From Micromonospora violae (GTDB lineage: Bacteria; Actinomycetota; Actinomycetes; Mycobacteriales; Micromonosporaceae): DNA of 64,000 nucleotides. The stretch lies in contig NZ_SHKK01000001.1 in NCBI RefSeq assembly GCF_004217135.1, positions 124,001-188,000 of the forward strand, read 5' to 3'. The notes below the pieces were generated by a model. The model had not been told where the DNA came from. It ran no database searches and saw only the letters and a list, made by a program, of their open reading frames with translations. Both the position numbers and the translations under genes were made by a program. This document shows, piece by piece, positions 14,667 to 23,410 of this stretch (positions are counted from its first letter, which is position 1; every line of letters starts with the position of its first letter).

Positions 14667-15632
14667 ATGAACGAAATCGAACGGTCGCCGCAGGGTTTCG
14701 AGGAGCAACTGCTCAGGGATCTGACCGCACACGTCGCCGCGCGGGCCGAGACGGCTTCGGCGGCCCGTCCGGCCGGACGTCGTACCCGGTTCCTGCGTGG
14801 TTGGCGTATCGCCGGGGCGTTCGGGTTGGCGGTCACGCTCACCGCCGGCGCGCTGGCGGTGCAGACCATGAGGCTGGGCGATCAGCGACCACCCACGGCC
14901 AACGCGTCGGAGATCTTCCACCTGGCGGCCGACGCAGCCCGGCAGCAGCCCGAGCTCACCGCCCGGCCCGACCAGTACGTCTTCACGGAATCCCTGGCCA
15001 CGATCCGGGAGTTTCCGGACAGCGGCCCGTATCAGACCATCCGGAACCAGCTGTGGCAGTCGGCCGGGGGAGTCGCGTACACGCAGGCACGCTACCGACC
15101 GGAGGCCGAGCCGAACGGGTGGGGCGAGCTGAAGGTGCTCCGCGTGCGCGATTCCGCCTATCCCTGGAAGGAACTCGACGTATTCCAGCCGCCCGCCTAC
15201 CACGGGGGTCTGCCCACCGATCCGGACGAGTTGCTTCGTTACCTCCGGGAGCACCCGGTCGAGCTGCACCTTGCCGAAGGCGCCGACGAGGAGGCCGTCT
15301 ACGGGGACGAGAGCATGGTGTACACCACGGCGCGGTCGATGCTGCGCGGCTACGTGCCGCCCCGAGCGCTCGCGGCGCTGTTCGAACTGCTGGCACGGGA
15401 GCCCGGAGCGGTCGTCATCTCCGGCGACGTGGTGGACGCCGCCGGCCGGCACGGAGTGGCGATCCGGATGCCCGGCGTGATCGGTGGGAACCAGGACTTC
15501 CTCTTCGACCGGGACACCCACGTCTTCCTCGGCACCCGGGGGACGGTGGTGCGTAACGGCAAGGAAACCCTGTTCGACGCTGTGGCGCTCCTCCGCATCG
15601 CCATCGTGGACCGGCCCGGCCAGCTGCCCTGA
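14667..15632 (+). CDS. CU044_5270-like membrane protein, putative sigma partner
   Basis: A 321-residue single-pass protein. The cytoplasmic N-terminus of about 45 residues (FEEQLLRDLTAHVAAR) is followed by a membrane segment at about 47-66 and an extracytoplasmic domain of about 250 residues. That domain resembles the CU044_5270 family (NASEIFHLAADAA, YVFTESLATIREF, DPDELLRYLREHP, RALAALFELLAREPG). ATG 14667 is preferred because GGAG lies six bases upstream; the ATG at 14661 is too close to it. The gene follows the sigma factor closely, so a role in controlling it is likely but unproven. Confidence 0.8.
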   Translation: MNEIERSPQGFEEQLLRDLTAHVAARAETASAARPAGRRTRFLRGWRIAGAFGLAVTLTAGALAVQTMRLGDQRPPTANASEIFHLAADAARQQPELTARPDQYVFTESLATIREFPDSGPYQTIRNQLWQSAGGVAYTQARYRPEAEPNGWGELKVLRVRDSAYPWKELDVFQPPAYHGGLPTDPDELLRYLREHPVELHLAEGADEEAVYGDESMVYTTARSMLRGYVPPRALAALFELLAREPGAVVISGDVVDAAGRHGVAIRMPGVIGGNQDFLFDRDTHVFLGTRGTVVRNGKETLFDAVALLRIAIVDRPGQLP

Positions 15633-15682
15633 GTGGTGCGGGGCAGGTCCCCGCCGAGCCGGCCCCGCGCCGCTCGGACCGG

Positions 15683-16795
15683 TCAGGGCTGGGCGAACAG
15701 GGGGCCGTAGTTGGAGCGGAACATCTGCTCGCCGAGGCGGCGCATCACCACGTCGCGCAGCGCGGGCGGAAGCCCGGTCGCCTTGTCGCGGCGGTGGGTC
15801 TGACTGAGCACCCAGTTCGTACGCGGGCGTCGCCGCACCTCGTAGCCGCGCAACGCCTCGGCGACGGAATCAGCGGTGACCAACGACGACGCGAGCACGA
15901 CCGCGTCCTCCAGGGCCATCGCCGCCCCCTGGGCCATGTTCGGCGAGGTGGCGTGGGCGGCATCGCCGACCAGCAGCACCGGCCCTCGGGACCAGGAGTC
16001 GAGGACGACCTCCTGGTTCGGTCCGGCGTGCAGGGTGCGGTCGTCGTAGTCGAGGGCCTTGAGCATGGTGGCCACCGGCTCGGTGAACGTCGCGCCCAGC
16101 TCATCGCGCCAGTCGGGCCGGTCGGCCACCGGGCCGTCGTTGTAGTAGCAGTACACCTGATCGGCGCTGATCGGGATGGTCAGGAACTGCTTGCCGCGCC
16201 CCAACTGCACCGACCAGACCGGCTCGTCGTCGACGCGGGGAGCCACCCACCGGTACGCGTACTGGCCGAGGTCCCGGGCGGCCTGGCCGTCGAAGGTGAG
16301 CCGGCGAACCGTCGAGTTCACCCCGTCCGCGCCGAGCACCAGGTCGTACCGTCCGGTGCTGCCGTCGTCGAACTCGACGGCGACCTGGTCGCCCTCCTGA
16401 ACGAGCGCGACCGGTTGGCGGCCCCAACGGATCGGGGCGTCGCCGACCCCGTCGAGCAGGGCCCGGTGCAGTTGGGCCCGGGGCAACGACACGCACGGCC
16501 CGACGCCCTGCCACAGCGTGGCCACGTCGATGTCGAAGAGGCGACGCCCGCGCTGGTTGGCGCTGCGCTGCCGGGTGATCTCCACGGCGACGTCGGCGAC
16601 CGACTCCCGCAGACCGAGGACGTCGAGCATCCGGGTCGCGTTGCCGGTGAGGTAGATGCCGGTGCCGGAGTCGGTCGGCCCGGGCGCCCGCTCGACCACG
16701 TCGACAGTCGCGCCCCAGCCGCGCAACGCGGCCACCGTCGCCAGTCCGGCGACACCACCGCCGACGATCAGTACCCGAATACCGTCACCCTGCAC
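15683..16795 (-). CDS. FAD-dependent monooxygenase
   Basis: A 370-residue class A flavoprotein hydroxylase. The FAD/Rossmann motif VGGGVAGLA is at residues 11-19, RAQLHRALL at about 108, the DG-type motif LVLGADGVNSTVRR at about 155 and the FAD-ribose motif VLLVGDAAHATSPNMAQGA at about 282. Substrate unknown; relatives act on aromatic compounds and polyketides, including tetracycline inactivation. Start GTG 16793-16795. It is divergent from the DUF2332 gene, and no regulator or pathway gene is adjacent. Confidence 0.88.
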   Translation of the reverse strand: MQGDGIRVLIVGGGVAGLATVAALRGWGATVDVVERAPGPTDSGTGIYLTGNATRMLDVLGLRESVADVAVEITRQRSANQRGRRLFDIDVATLWQGVGPCVSLPRAQLHRALLDGVGDAPIRWGRQPVALVQEGDQVAVEFDDGSTGRYDLVLGADGVNSTVRRLTFDGQAARDLGQYAYRWVAPRVDDEPVWSVQLGRGKQFLTIPISADQVYCYYNDGPVADRPDWRDELGATFTEPVATMLKALDYDDRTLHAGPNQEVVLDSWSRGPVLLVGDAAHATSPNMAQGAAMALEDAVVLASSLVTADSVAEALRGYEVRRRPRTNWVLSQTHRRDKATGLPPALRDVVMRRLGEQMFRSNYGPLFAQP

Positions 16796-16940
16796 GACAC
16801 GTACCTCCCCGTTGCCCCTGCCCGCACCCCGCTGAGCTGCTGCTCAACGCTCGGGCCGACGCAGCACTCTACGAGGCCGGTGAGTCAGCACACCGAAATG
16901 GGGGCTGAAATGTCGAGGAATGGGCTGCGACGATGGGGCC

Positions 16941-17876
16941 ATGACGACCGCTGGGGCGTACGCCGAGTTCGGCAGCCGTGAGGCGCGCGGCGCGTCACCC
17001 ACGTACGAGCGCCTGTCGCAGGCCGTCGCCCGCGACGACGGCCTGCTCGCCCTGCTCGATGGGCTGCCGCCGGCCAAGCGGCAGCCGAATCTGCTGTTCG
17101 GTGTCGTCCGCTGGCTCGGTGGCCCGGTCGACGACCCGGTCGCCTTCCACGACTACGTGGTGACGCACTGGCCCGCCGTCGAGGCGGAGCTGCTCACCCG
17201 GGCCACCCAGACGAACGAGGCGGGTCGGTGCGCGGTCCTGTTGCCACTGCTGGCCGCGCTGCCGCAGCCTCTCGCCCTGTTGGAGGTCGGCGCGTCGGCC
17301 GGCCTGTGCCTCTACCCCGACCGGTACGCCTACCGCTACGGCGACCAGCAGGTCGGCTCCGGTGAGCCGATTCTCGACTGCGCGGCCGTGGGGTTGGTGC
17401 CGCCGGCCCGCGTACCCCAGGTGGTGTGGCGGGCCGGCCTGGACCTCAACCCGCTCGACGTGACCGACCCCGACGACGTGTCCTGGTTGGACGCGCTGAT
17501 CTGGCCGGAGCACGCGCACCGGCGGGCCCGGCTGCGGGCCGCGGTGACGGTCGCCGCGGCCGATCCGCCGCTGCTGGTCCGCGGCGACCTGGTGGACGAC
17601 CTGCCGGCGCTGGCCGCGCGGGCGCCGACCGACGCGACGCTGGTGGTCTTCCACACGTCCGTGCTCTACCAGGTGCCGCTGGCACGCCGGGAGGCGTTCG
17701 TCCGGCTGGTCCGTGGGCTGCCGGGGCACTGGATCGCGAACGAGGGACCGGAGGTGCTCCGGTACGACGGACTGCCCGACCCGCCGAACGATGCCCTGCA
17801 CAACGTCCTCGCCCTGGACGGAAAGCCACTGGCCTGGGCCCGGGGCCACGGCCAGGAGATGACCTGGTTCGGCTGA
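16941..17876 (+). CDS. DUF2332 domain protein
   Basis: A 311-residue protein of the DUF2332 family, function unknown. Landmarks: RQPNLLFGVVRWLGG, NEAGRCAVLLPLLA, LLEVGASAGLCLYPDRYAYRY, VVWRAGLDLNPLDV and WIANEGPEVL. The LLEVGASAGL motif resembles a methyltransferase SAM-binding loop, which suggests but does not prove a Rossmann-like fold. ATG at 16941; an in-frame upstream codon at 16920 is less likely. No membrane segment. Followed after 11 bp by the convergent MerR gene. Confidence 0.85.
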   Translation: MTTAGAYAEFGSREARGASPTYERLSQAVARDDGLLALLDGLPPAKRQPNLLFGVVRWLGGPVDDPVAFHDYVVTHWPAVEAELLTRATQTNEAGRCAVLLPLLAALPQPLALLEVGASAGLCLYPDRYAYRYGDQQVGSGEPILDCAAVGLVPPARVPQVVWRAGLDLNPLDVTDPDDVSWLDALIWPEHAHRRARLRAAVTVAAADPPLLVRGDLVDDLPALAARAPTDATLVVFHTSVLYQVPLARREAFVRLVRGLPGHWIANEGPEVLRYDGLPDPPNDALHNVLALDGKPLAWARGHGQEMTWFG

Positions 17877-17887
17877 CGCCGGTCAGC

Positions 17888-18829
17888 TCAACGAGCCGGT
17901 TCGGGCATCCGGGCGCGCAGGGCTCGGATGAACCAGTCCACCGCCGGCACGGTCGGCTCGCCGGTCGACCAGCCGTTGAGCACCGCCAACAGGTCGAGGT
18001 AGCGGTCCCGGCGGGGGTCGTTGGCCGGAACCAGCCGGTCGAGCAACCGCTGGCGCACGTCGGCGTCGCCCGAGTGACAGTGCAGGCTCGCGTACCGGCT
18101 GGTGACGGCCGCCACCACCGGATCGGCGTCCGGGCTGGTCGGGTCGAGACCGGCCGCGAGGGCGGGGGCGACCGCATCCCGGACCACCGCGACGGCGTCC
18201 GGGCGGGGCAGGCCCGGAACGTCGTGGTCGGCGCCGTGCTGCCGCGCCAACCGTCGCATCCGGGCCTGGAAGTCCGGCTCCGGGCACAGTTCAGCCAGCT
18301 CCAGCCACGCCTCGACCTGCTCGGTGCCGGGGTCGTCGGGAAGCTCCGGTGTCAACGAGACGACCACGCCCCGGTACGCGGGCTGGTCGCCGAGGCCGGC
18401 GAAGACGCCGTCCAGGAAGTCCGCCACCAACTGCCCGCGTTCACGCGCGCTGAGCCGGGCCAACCGGTGCAACTCGTCCACCTCAGCCAGGCTCGACCCG
18501 CGCCCTGCCGCCACGGTGAGCACCGCCTGACGCAGCCGCAGCACCCGGATCTGCACCGCCAACGCCTCGGCGTGCGCGGCGGCCACCTCGTGCAGCGGCA
18601 CCCCGTGGTCCACCACCCGCCGGATGGTGGCCAGGTCCAAGCCCAGCTCACGCAGCGTCCGGACCAGCTCCAGCCGAGCAACCGCCGCGCCGTCGAACAG
18701 GCGGTAGCCGGCCGGGCTCCGGTCGCTCGGCGGGACGATTCCGCTGTCGGCGTAGTACCTGATGGTCTTGACGCTCAGGCCGGTCCGTCGGGCCAGGTCG
18801 CCGATCGTGTGCCGTGTCTCCTCGCTCAT
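17888..18829 (-). CDS. MerR-family transcriptional regulator
   Basis: A 313-residue MerR-type regulator. The winged HTH is at residues 8-75 (TIGDLARRTGLSVKTIRYYADSGI, SPAGYRLFDGAAVARLELV), followed by the coiled-coil. The C-terminal 200 residues form an effector domain I cannot identify; it has a single Cys, so metal sensing is unlikely and a small organic ligand is more plausible. A GTCTCC/GGAGAC palindrome lies just upstream of its start, a probable operator, so it should regulate itself and maybe the neighbouring reductase gene at 18884-19447. Confidence 0.9.
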   Translation of the reverse strand: MSEETRHTIGDLARRTGLSVKTIRYYADSGIVPPSDRSPAGYRLFDGAAVARLELVRTLRELGLDLATIRRVVDHGVPLHEVAAAHAEALAVQIRVLRLRQAVLTVAAGRGSSLAEVDELHRLARLSARERGQLVADFLDGVFAGLGDQPAYRGVVVSLTPELPDDPGTEQVEAWLELAELCPEPDFQARMRRLARQHGADHDVPGLPRPDAVAVVRDAVAPALAAGLDPTSPDADPVVAAVTSRYASLHCHSGDADVRQRLLDRLVPANDPRRDRYLDLLAVLNGWSTGEPTVPAVDWFIRALRARMPEPAR

Positions 18830-18843
18830 GCCCCCACCCTCGC

Positions 18844-18862
18844 GTCTCCCCCCGGTGGAGAC
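18844..18862. promoter_or_regulatory. MerR operator candidate
   Basis: GTCTCC (18844-18849) and GGAGAC (18857-18862) form a perfect 6-bp inverted repeat with 7-bp spacing, 15 bp upstream of the MerR gene. Palindromes of this type between -35 and -10 elements are where MerR proteins bind. Confidence 0.5.
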
Positions 18863-18883
18863 TCAAGCCGTTGCGCTGATCGG

Positions 18884-19447
18884 TCAGCGGACCCGCTCGT
18901 GACGGAGCAGGACCACGCCGTTGCCGAAGACGCGGCTCTCCACCAGTCGCAAGGCGGCTGGAGTCTCGGCGTCGGGAAAGAGCCGGCGGCCCCGACCCAC
19001 CAGCACCGGGTGGACGTAGATCCGGTACTCGTCGATCAGGTCGTGTCGGGCGAACGTGGCGGCCAGGTCAGCCCCGCCGAGTGCCAGGTCGCCGCCCGGT
19101 TCGGCCTTGAGCTTGCGGATCTGCTCGACGTCGACCTCGCGCACCACCGTCGCGTTCCAGTCGGCGTGGTCGAGCGTGCGCGAGTAGACGATCTTCGGCA
19201 TGTCCCGCCAGATCCGGGCGAACTCGCGTTCCGGGCCGCTGGCGCCCGGGGCCTGATCGGCGGTCGGCCAGTAGGCGGCCATCAGTTCGTGGCTGACCCG
19301 GCCGCTGAGGAACCCGCCCATCGGGGCGATCACGTCGTTGAAGTGCTGGTGCAACTCCTCGTCGACCTGGTGCCAGCCGATGTCGCCACCCGGGCCCTCG
19401 AAGAACCCGTCCAACGACAGGCTCATCTGCACAACGATCTTCCGCAT
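18884..19447 (-). CDS. Dihydrofolate reductase family (RibD C-terminal-like) protein
   Basis: A 187-residue NADPH-type reductase of the RibD C-terminal/DHFR superfamily. It starts MRKIVVQMSLSLDGFFEGPG and contains GGFLSGRVSHELMAAYWP, LALGGADLAATFARHDLIDEY and PVLVGRGRRLF. Such stand-alone proteins are common in actinobacteria; substrates are unknown and they are not the essential FolA. ATG at 19445-19447 has GGAGGGG upstream; the open frame to 19906 is otherwise not coding-like. It runs in the same direction as the MerR gene downstream. Confidence 0.9.
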   Translation of the reverse strand: MRKIVVQMSLSLDGFFEGPGGDIGWHQVDEELHQHFNDVIAPMGGFLSGRVSHELMAAYWPTADQAPGASGPEREFARIWRDMPKIVYSRTLDHADWNATVVREVDVEQIRKLKAEPGGDLALGGADLAATFARHDLIDEYRIYVHPVLVGRGRRLFPDAETPAALRLVESRVFGNGVVLLRHERVR

Positions 19448-19594
19448 CGTGTCCCCTCCGTACGCGTCGACAGGTGTCGAACCGATCGTCGTCGAACCGT
19501 ACGACGAAACGACCGACCCACCGCGACGACGCCGGGGCATGTCGCGCACCCAGCCAGCGGGAGGCCGACCACGAACCGTCCCTAGACTGCTGTG

Positions 19595-19849
19595 GTGAGC
19601 GGAGAGCGACGACCCCTGGCCGACCGGCCGCTCACCGAGCCGCACCTGTCCCGGCTGCCGCCGGAGCACCCCGACCGGGCCCGGATCCTCGCCGCGCACA
19701 CTGCCGCGCTGGCTGCCGGTGCGGCCGGCTACCTCGACCCGGCGAGCGGACTGTTCGTGCTCAGTGCTGGTTTCCTGGCCGGTCGAGGCACGTGCTGCGG
19801 GCGCGGCTGCCGACACTGCCCGTACGTGGATGATGCAGTGTCGGAATAG
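19595..19849 (+). CDS. DUF5522-like small Cys-rich protein
   Basis: An 84-residue protein. It begins VSGERRPLADRPLTEPHLSRLPPEHPDRARILAAH and ends with GFLAGRGTCCGRGCRHCPY, where four cysteines and a His could bind metal; this ending is typical of DUF5522. Function unknown. Starts at GTG 19595, or the adjacent GTG 19592. Confidence 0.8.
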   Translation: MSGERRPLADRPLTEPHLSRLPPEHPDRARILAAHTAALAAGAAGYLDPASGLFVLSAGFLAGRGTCCGRGCRHCPYVDDAVSE

Positions 19850-19947
19850 GGCATCAACGGGGGGTTCCGTGCGGCACCGACACCCCGTACGGTGTCCGAC
19901 GGACACCCGGCGGGCGCTTCTGCCGTCGGTCGGCGAGAGGGTGGGAT

Positions 19948-20496
19948 GTGCGCGGTCGGATCGTGGTCGCCGGGCTGGCCGGGCTGCTGTTGAGCGGCTG
20001 CGCCGACGAGGCGGAACCGGTGGCGGTGCCGCCCCCGGTGCCGATCGCGGTGGACGTCGCCGCGGCCTCGTCGGGCGGCGCGTGCCGTCTGCTGGACTTC
20101 ACGGTGATCGAGCAGGCGGTGAAGGTGCGCTTCGACGTGGCGGCGTCCAGCGAACAGGGCGACACCCACACCTGCGTGGTCCGGGCCGCCGGCGCGACCC
20201 TGCCGGAGCTGACGCTCAGCGTGACCGAGACCACGATCGACAAGACCACCTTCGGCGCGGACGTGGTGCCGGACAAGGCGACGAAGGTCACCGGGCTGGG
20301 TCAGCAGGCGTACAAGCGGACCACCGCCGCGGCGAGCGGGCGCGGGCCGGTCGCCGAGGTGGGCTGGCTGGCCAGCGACGGACGGCTGGCCACGGTGAGC
20401 TGGACCGCACCCCGTGGCAGTGAGCGGTCGGCGGTGGAGAAGCTGACCGGCAACCTGACCGCGCTGGCGAAAAAGGTGGACACCCGGGCGTTGTGA
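19948..20496 (+). CDS. Lipoprotein, hypothetical
   Basis: A 182-residue secreted lipoprotein. The signal peptide MRGRIVVAGLAGLLLSGC has a lipobox LLSGC with Cys18 as the lipidation site. The mature part contains GACRLLDFTVIEQAVKVRFDVA and TCVVR, one Cys pair, and reads like small ligand-binding or DUF3558-like lipoproteins of actinobacteria (weak inference). GTG at 19948 has GAGAGGG nearby. Convergent with the IdeR-type gene. Confidence 0.8.
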   Translation: MRGRIVVAGLAGLLLSGCADEAEPVAVPPPVPIAVDVAAASSGGACRLLDFTVIEQAVKVRFDVAASSEQGDTHTCVVRAAGATLPELTLSVTETTIDKTTFGADVVPDKATKVTGLGQQAYKRTTAAASGRGPVAEVGWLASDGRLATVSWTAPRGSERSAVEKLTGNLTALAKKVDTRAL

Positions 20497-20515
20497 CGCG
20501 CGGATGCCCGGTTGG

Positions 20516-21205
20516 TCAGTTGGCGGCGACGAAGACCCGGGAGGCGACCTCGCGGGGCAGCCGGACCCGGTCACCGGAGCGGTCGATCGACACCCCGTCG
20601 CGCTCCTGGGCCACGGTCACCGTGACGCCCGGGTCGACACCGGCGGCGTGCAGTTGGCGCAGCACGTCGGCGTCCTTCTGCACGCTCTCGCAGATCCGGC
20701 GCACCACGACCGGCCCGGAGAGGCCGGGGAAGGCCAGGTTGCGCTCGCCCTCGGCCGCGTCGGTGGTCTCCGCCGCCGGTGAACCCAGCTCCTGAAGCCC
20801 CGGGATCGGGTTGCCGTACGGGGAGCGGGTCGGCCGGTTGAGCAGGTCGTACACCCGCTTCTCCACCGCGTCGCTCATCACGTGCTCCCAGCGGCAGGCC
20901 TCTTCGTGGGCCTCCTCGTAGGGCATCCCGATGACGTTGACCAGCAGCAGCTCGGCGAGGCGGTGCTTACGCATCACCGACACGGCGGTGCCGCGACCCA
21001 GCGCGGTGAGCGTCAGGTGCCGGTCACCCTCGACGGTGAGCAGGCCGTCGCGCTCCATCCGAGCGACGGTCTGGCTCACGGTGGGGCCACTCTGCTGCAG
21101 CCGCTCGGCGATCCGGGCACGCAGCGGTGGCACCCCCTCCTCTTCCAGTTCGAGGATGGTGCGCAGGTACATTTCGGTCGTGTCGACCAGGTCGTGAGAC
21201 TTCAT
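20516..21205 (-). CDS. DtxR/IdeR-family metal-dependent regulator
   Basis: A 229-residue iron- (or manganese-) dependent repressor. The N-terminal HTH and dimerisation regions are near-standard: LVDTTEMYLRTILELEEEG with metal ligand Met12, QQSGPTVSQTVARMERDGL as the recognition helix, then HRLAELLL and EEACRWEHVMSDAVE with the Cys, Glu and His ligands of the primary metal site. A C-terminal SH3-like domain follows (PGVTVTVAQERDGVSID). With Fe2+ it would repress iron uptake genes; I see no iron box in this window near another gene. ATG 21203-21205 gives the conserved N-terminus; the frame upstream to 21307 is ignored. Divergent from a sulfurtransferase gene. Confidence 0.94.
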   Translation of the reverse strand: MKSHDLVDTTEMYLRTILELEEEGVPPLRARIAERLQQSGPTVSQTVARMERDGLLTVEGDRHLTLTALGRGTAVSVMRKHRLAELLLVNVIGMPYEEAHEEACRWEHVMSDAVEKRVYDLLNRPTRSPYGNPIPGLQELGSPAAETTDAAEGERNLAFPGLSGPVVVRRICESVQKDADVLRQLHAAGVDPGVTVTVAQERDGVSIDRSGDRVRLPREVASRVFVAAN

Positions 21206-21305
21206 AACGTCAGCGGCCCTCCGGTGCACGATGCTACCTCGGAGAAGGGCCGGCGACCGCCGCCGAGCCGCGTGCCGTTGACGCGAATGGTGTTGGATGG
21301 TCGCC

Positions 21306-22166
21306 ATGTCCGGTACCCAGGAGCTGTTGGTCGAGGTCGATCAGCTCGTCGCCGAGCTTGACCAGGCCGATCCGCCCACCCTGCTCGACGTCCGCTGGCG
21401 ACTCGTCGGCCCACCTGGCCGTGACGACTACCTCGCCGGCCACCTGCCCGGGGCGGTCTTCGTCGACCTGGACACCGCGCTCTGTGGGGCGCCGGGCCTC
21501 GGTGGTCGGCACCCCCTGCCCGACCCGGGCGCGTTGCAGGCCGCGCTCCGGGCCGCCGGCGTCCACGCCGGTCACCCCGTCGTGGTGTACGACGGCGGCG
21601 ACGGCATGGCCGCCGCGCGGGCCTGGTGGACGCTGCGGTGGGCGGGGCACCGCCCGGTGCGCCTGCTGCACGGCGGCTACCCGGCCTGGGTCGCCGCCGG
21701 CCGGCCCGTCTCCACCGACGCGCCGACCCCACCCCCCGGTGACGTCGTGGTACGCCCCGGTGACCTCCCGGTGCTCGACGCGGGGCAGGCCGCCGCACTG
21801 GCCGCCGCGGACGACGCCGTGCTGCTCGACGTACGGGCGGCGCCTCGCTACCGGGGGGAGGTCGAGCCGATCGACCCGGTCGCCGGGCACGTGCCGGGAG
21901 CGGCGAACCTGCCCGCCGGGGAGTACGTCGGACCGGACGGACGTTTCCTGGCCGCCGACGTGCTGAGCGAGCGGTTCGCCGCCGCCGGGGTGACCGAGGG
22001 GCGGACCGTCGGGGCGTACTGCGGCTCGGGAGTGACCGCCGCGCAGGCGGTGCTCGCGCTGCATCTGGCCGGCCACACCGACGCCGCGCTCTACGTTGGA
22101 TCGTGGAGCAACTGGGTGGCCGACCCGGCCCGGCCGGTCGCCTCCGGGCCGACACCCGGCCACTGA
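21306..22166 (+). CDS. Thiosulfate/3-mercaptopyruvate sulfurtransferase
   Basis: A 286-residue two-domain rhodanese. The first domain (about 1-145) is inactive in the usual way, with GG instead of the catalytic Cys; the second has the active-site loop YCGSGVTA at about residue 239. Landmarks: LLDVRWRL, GHLPGAVFVDLD, LPDPGALQAALRAAGV and GHVPGAANLPAGEY. It transfers sulfane sulfur to cyanide or thiol acceptors. Loop CGSGVTA suits thiosulfate or mercaptopyruvate transferases; the exact donor is undetermined. ATG at 21306. Confidence 0.92.
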   Translation: MSGTQELLVEVDQLVAELDQADPPTLLDVRWRLVGPPGRDDYLAGHLPGAVFVDLDTALCGAPGLGGRHPLPDPGALQAALRAAGVHAGHPVVVYDGGDGMAAARAWWTLRWAGHRPVRLLHGGYPAWVAAGRPVSTDAPTPPPGDVVVRPGDLPVLDAGQAAALAAADDAVLLDVRAAPRYRGEVEPIDPVAGHVPGAANLPAGEYVGPDGRFLAADVLSERFAAAGVTEGRTVGAYCGSGVTAAQAVLALHLAGHTDAALYVGSWSNWVADPARPVASGPTPGH

Positions 22167-22214
22167 CCAGCGCGTGTGGCGCGCCCGCGCAGGTCCTCGT
22201 GCGACGATGGGCCC

Positions 22215-23396
22215 ATGTCCGACGACACGGTGGTGGTGTGGGACGAGTCGCTGCTCGCCTACGACATGGGTGACCATCCACTCGACCCGGTCCGGGTGGA
22301 GCTGACCATCGCGCTCGCCCGCGAACTGGGCGTCCTGGATCGGCCGGGGGTGCGGGTGGTCAAACCGGTGCCCGCCGACGACGAGCTGCTCACCCGGGTG
22401 CACGCACCGGCCTACCTCGCCGCGGTGCGCAACGCGCCGCGCGACCCGCTCTTCGCCGGGTACGGGCTGGGCACCTCCGACAACCCGGTCTTCGAGGGGA
22501 TGCACGAGTCCAGCGCGCTGATCGCCGGTGCGACGGTGGCCGCCGCCGAGGCGGTCTGGCGTGGCGAAGCCCGGCGGGCGGTCAACGTGGCCGGTGGGCT
22601 ACACCACGCGATGTCCGCCCGGGCCTCCGGCTTCTGCGTCTACAACGACCCCGCGGTGGCCATCGCCCGCCTCCTCGACCTGGGCGCCGAGCGGGTCGCG
22701 TACGTGGACGTCGACGTGCACCACGGCGACGGGGTGCAGCAGATCTTCTGGGACGACCCGCGGGTGCTCACGGTCAGCCTGCACGAGACCCCACTGGCCC
22801 TCTTCCCGGGCACGGGTTTCCCGGACGAGACGGGTGGGCCGGGCGCGCAGGGCACCGCGGTCAACATGCCGTTGCCGCCGGGCGTCGACGACACCGGCTG
22901 GCAGCGGGCGTTCCACGCGATCGTGCCGTCGGTGCTGCGCGCGTTCCGGCCGCAGGTGCTGGTCAGCCAGTGCGGCGCCGACGGGCACCGACTGGATCCG
23001 CTCGCCGACCTGAACCTGACGGTGGACGGGCAACGGGCCACCTACCTGGCGATGCGGGCGCTCGCCGACGAGTTGTGTGACGGCCGGTGGGTGGCGACCG
23101 GCGGCGGCGGGTACGCGCTCGTCGAGGTGGTGCCCCGGGCCTGGAGTCACCTGTTGGCCGTGGCCACCGGTGACCCGATCGACCCGGCCACGCTCACCCC
23201 ACCCGCGTGGCGGGACCTGGTCGCCGCACGCAGGCTGGGCCGGGAGGTGCCGCTGCGGATGACCGACGACGCCGACCCGTCGTACGAGCCGTGGCAGCCG
23301 ACCGGCGAGCCGAACGCGGTGGACCGGGCGATCGCGGCCACCCGCAAGACGGTGTTCCCGCTGCTCGGGCTCGACCCGCACGATCCGCGGGACTGA
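22215..23396 (+). CDS. acuC: Acetoin utilization protein AcuC (class I HDAC-like deacetylase)
   Basis: A 393-residue zinc-dependent deacetylase of the HDAC superfamily. Active-site signatures are visible: GGLHHAM (tandem His), ASGFCVYND, VDVDVHHGDGVQ (metal ligands Asp and His) and QCGADGHRLDPL. AcuC of Bacillus removes the acetyl group placed on acetyl-CoA synthetase by AcuA, restoring its activity (established). The next gene, 14 bp downstream, encodes a GNAT-containing acyltransferase, so writer and eraser of protein acetylation appear to be in one operon. ATG at 22215. Confidence 0.93.
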   Translation: MSDDTVVVWDESLLAYDMGDHPLDPVRVELTIALARELGVLDRPGVRVVKPVPADDELLTRVHAPAYLAAVRNAPRDPLFAGYGLGTSDNPVFEGMHESSALIAGATVAAAEAVWRGEARRAVNVAGGLHHAMSARASGFCVYNDPAVAIARLLDLGAERVAYVDVDVHHGDGVQQIFWDDPRVLTVSLHETPLALFPGTGFPDETGGPGAQGTAVNMPLPPGVDDTGWQRAFHAIVPSVLRAFRPQVLVSQCGADGHRLDPLADLNLTVDGQRATYLAMRALADELCDGRWVATGGGGYALVEVVPRAWSHLLAVATGDPIDPATLTPPAWRDLVAARRLGREVPLRMTDDADPSYEPWQPTGEPNAVDRAIAATRKTVFPLLGLDPHDPRD

Positions 23397-23410
23397 GCCG
23401 GGCCGTTTCC

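Noticed and set aside
15638..15654. Short GCGGGG/CCCCGC hairpin after the CU044_5270-like gene
   Set aside because: Only 6 bp of stem, expected by chance in such GC-rich DNA; not called as a terminator.
17426..19585. 719-codon plus-strand frame across MerR and reductase genes
   Set aside because: It spans two well-supported minus-strand genes and is an antisense shadow.
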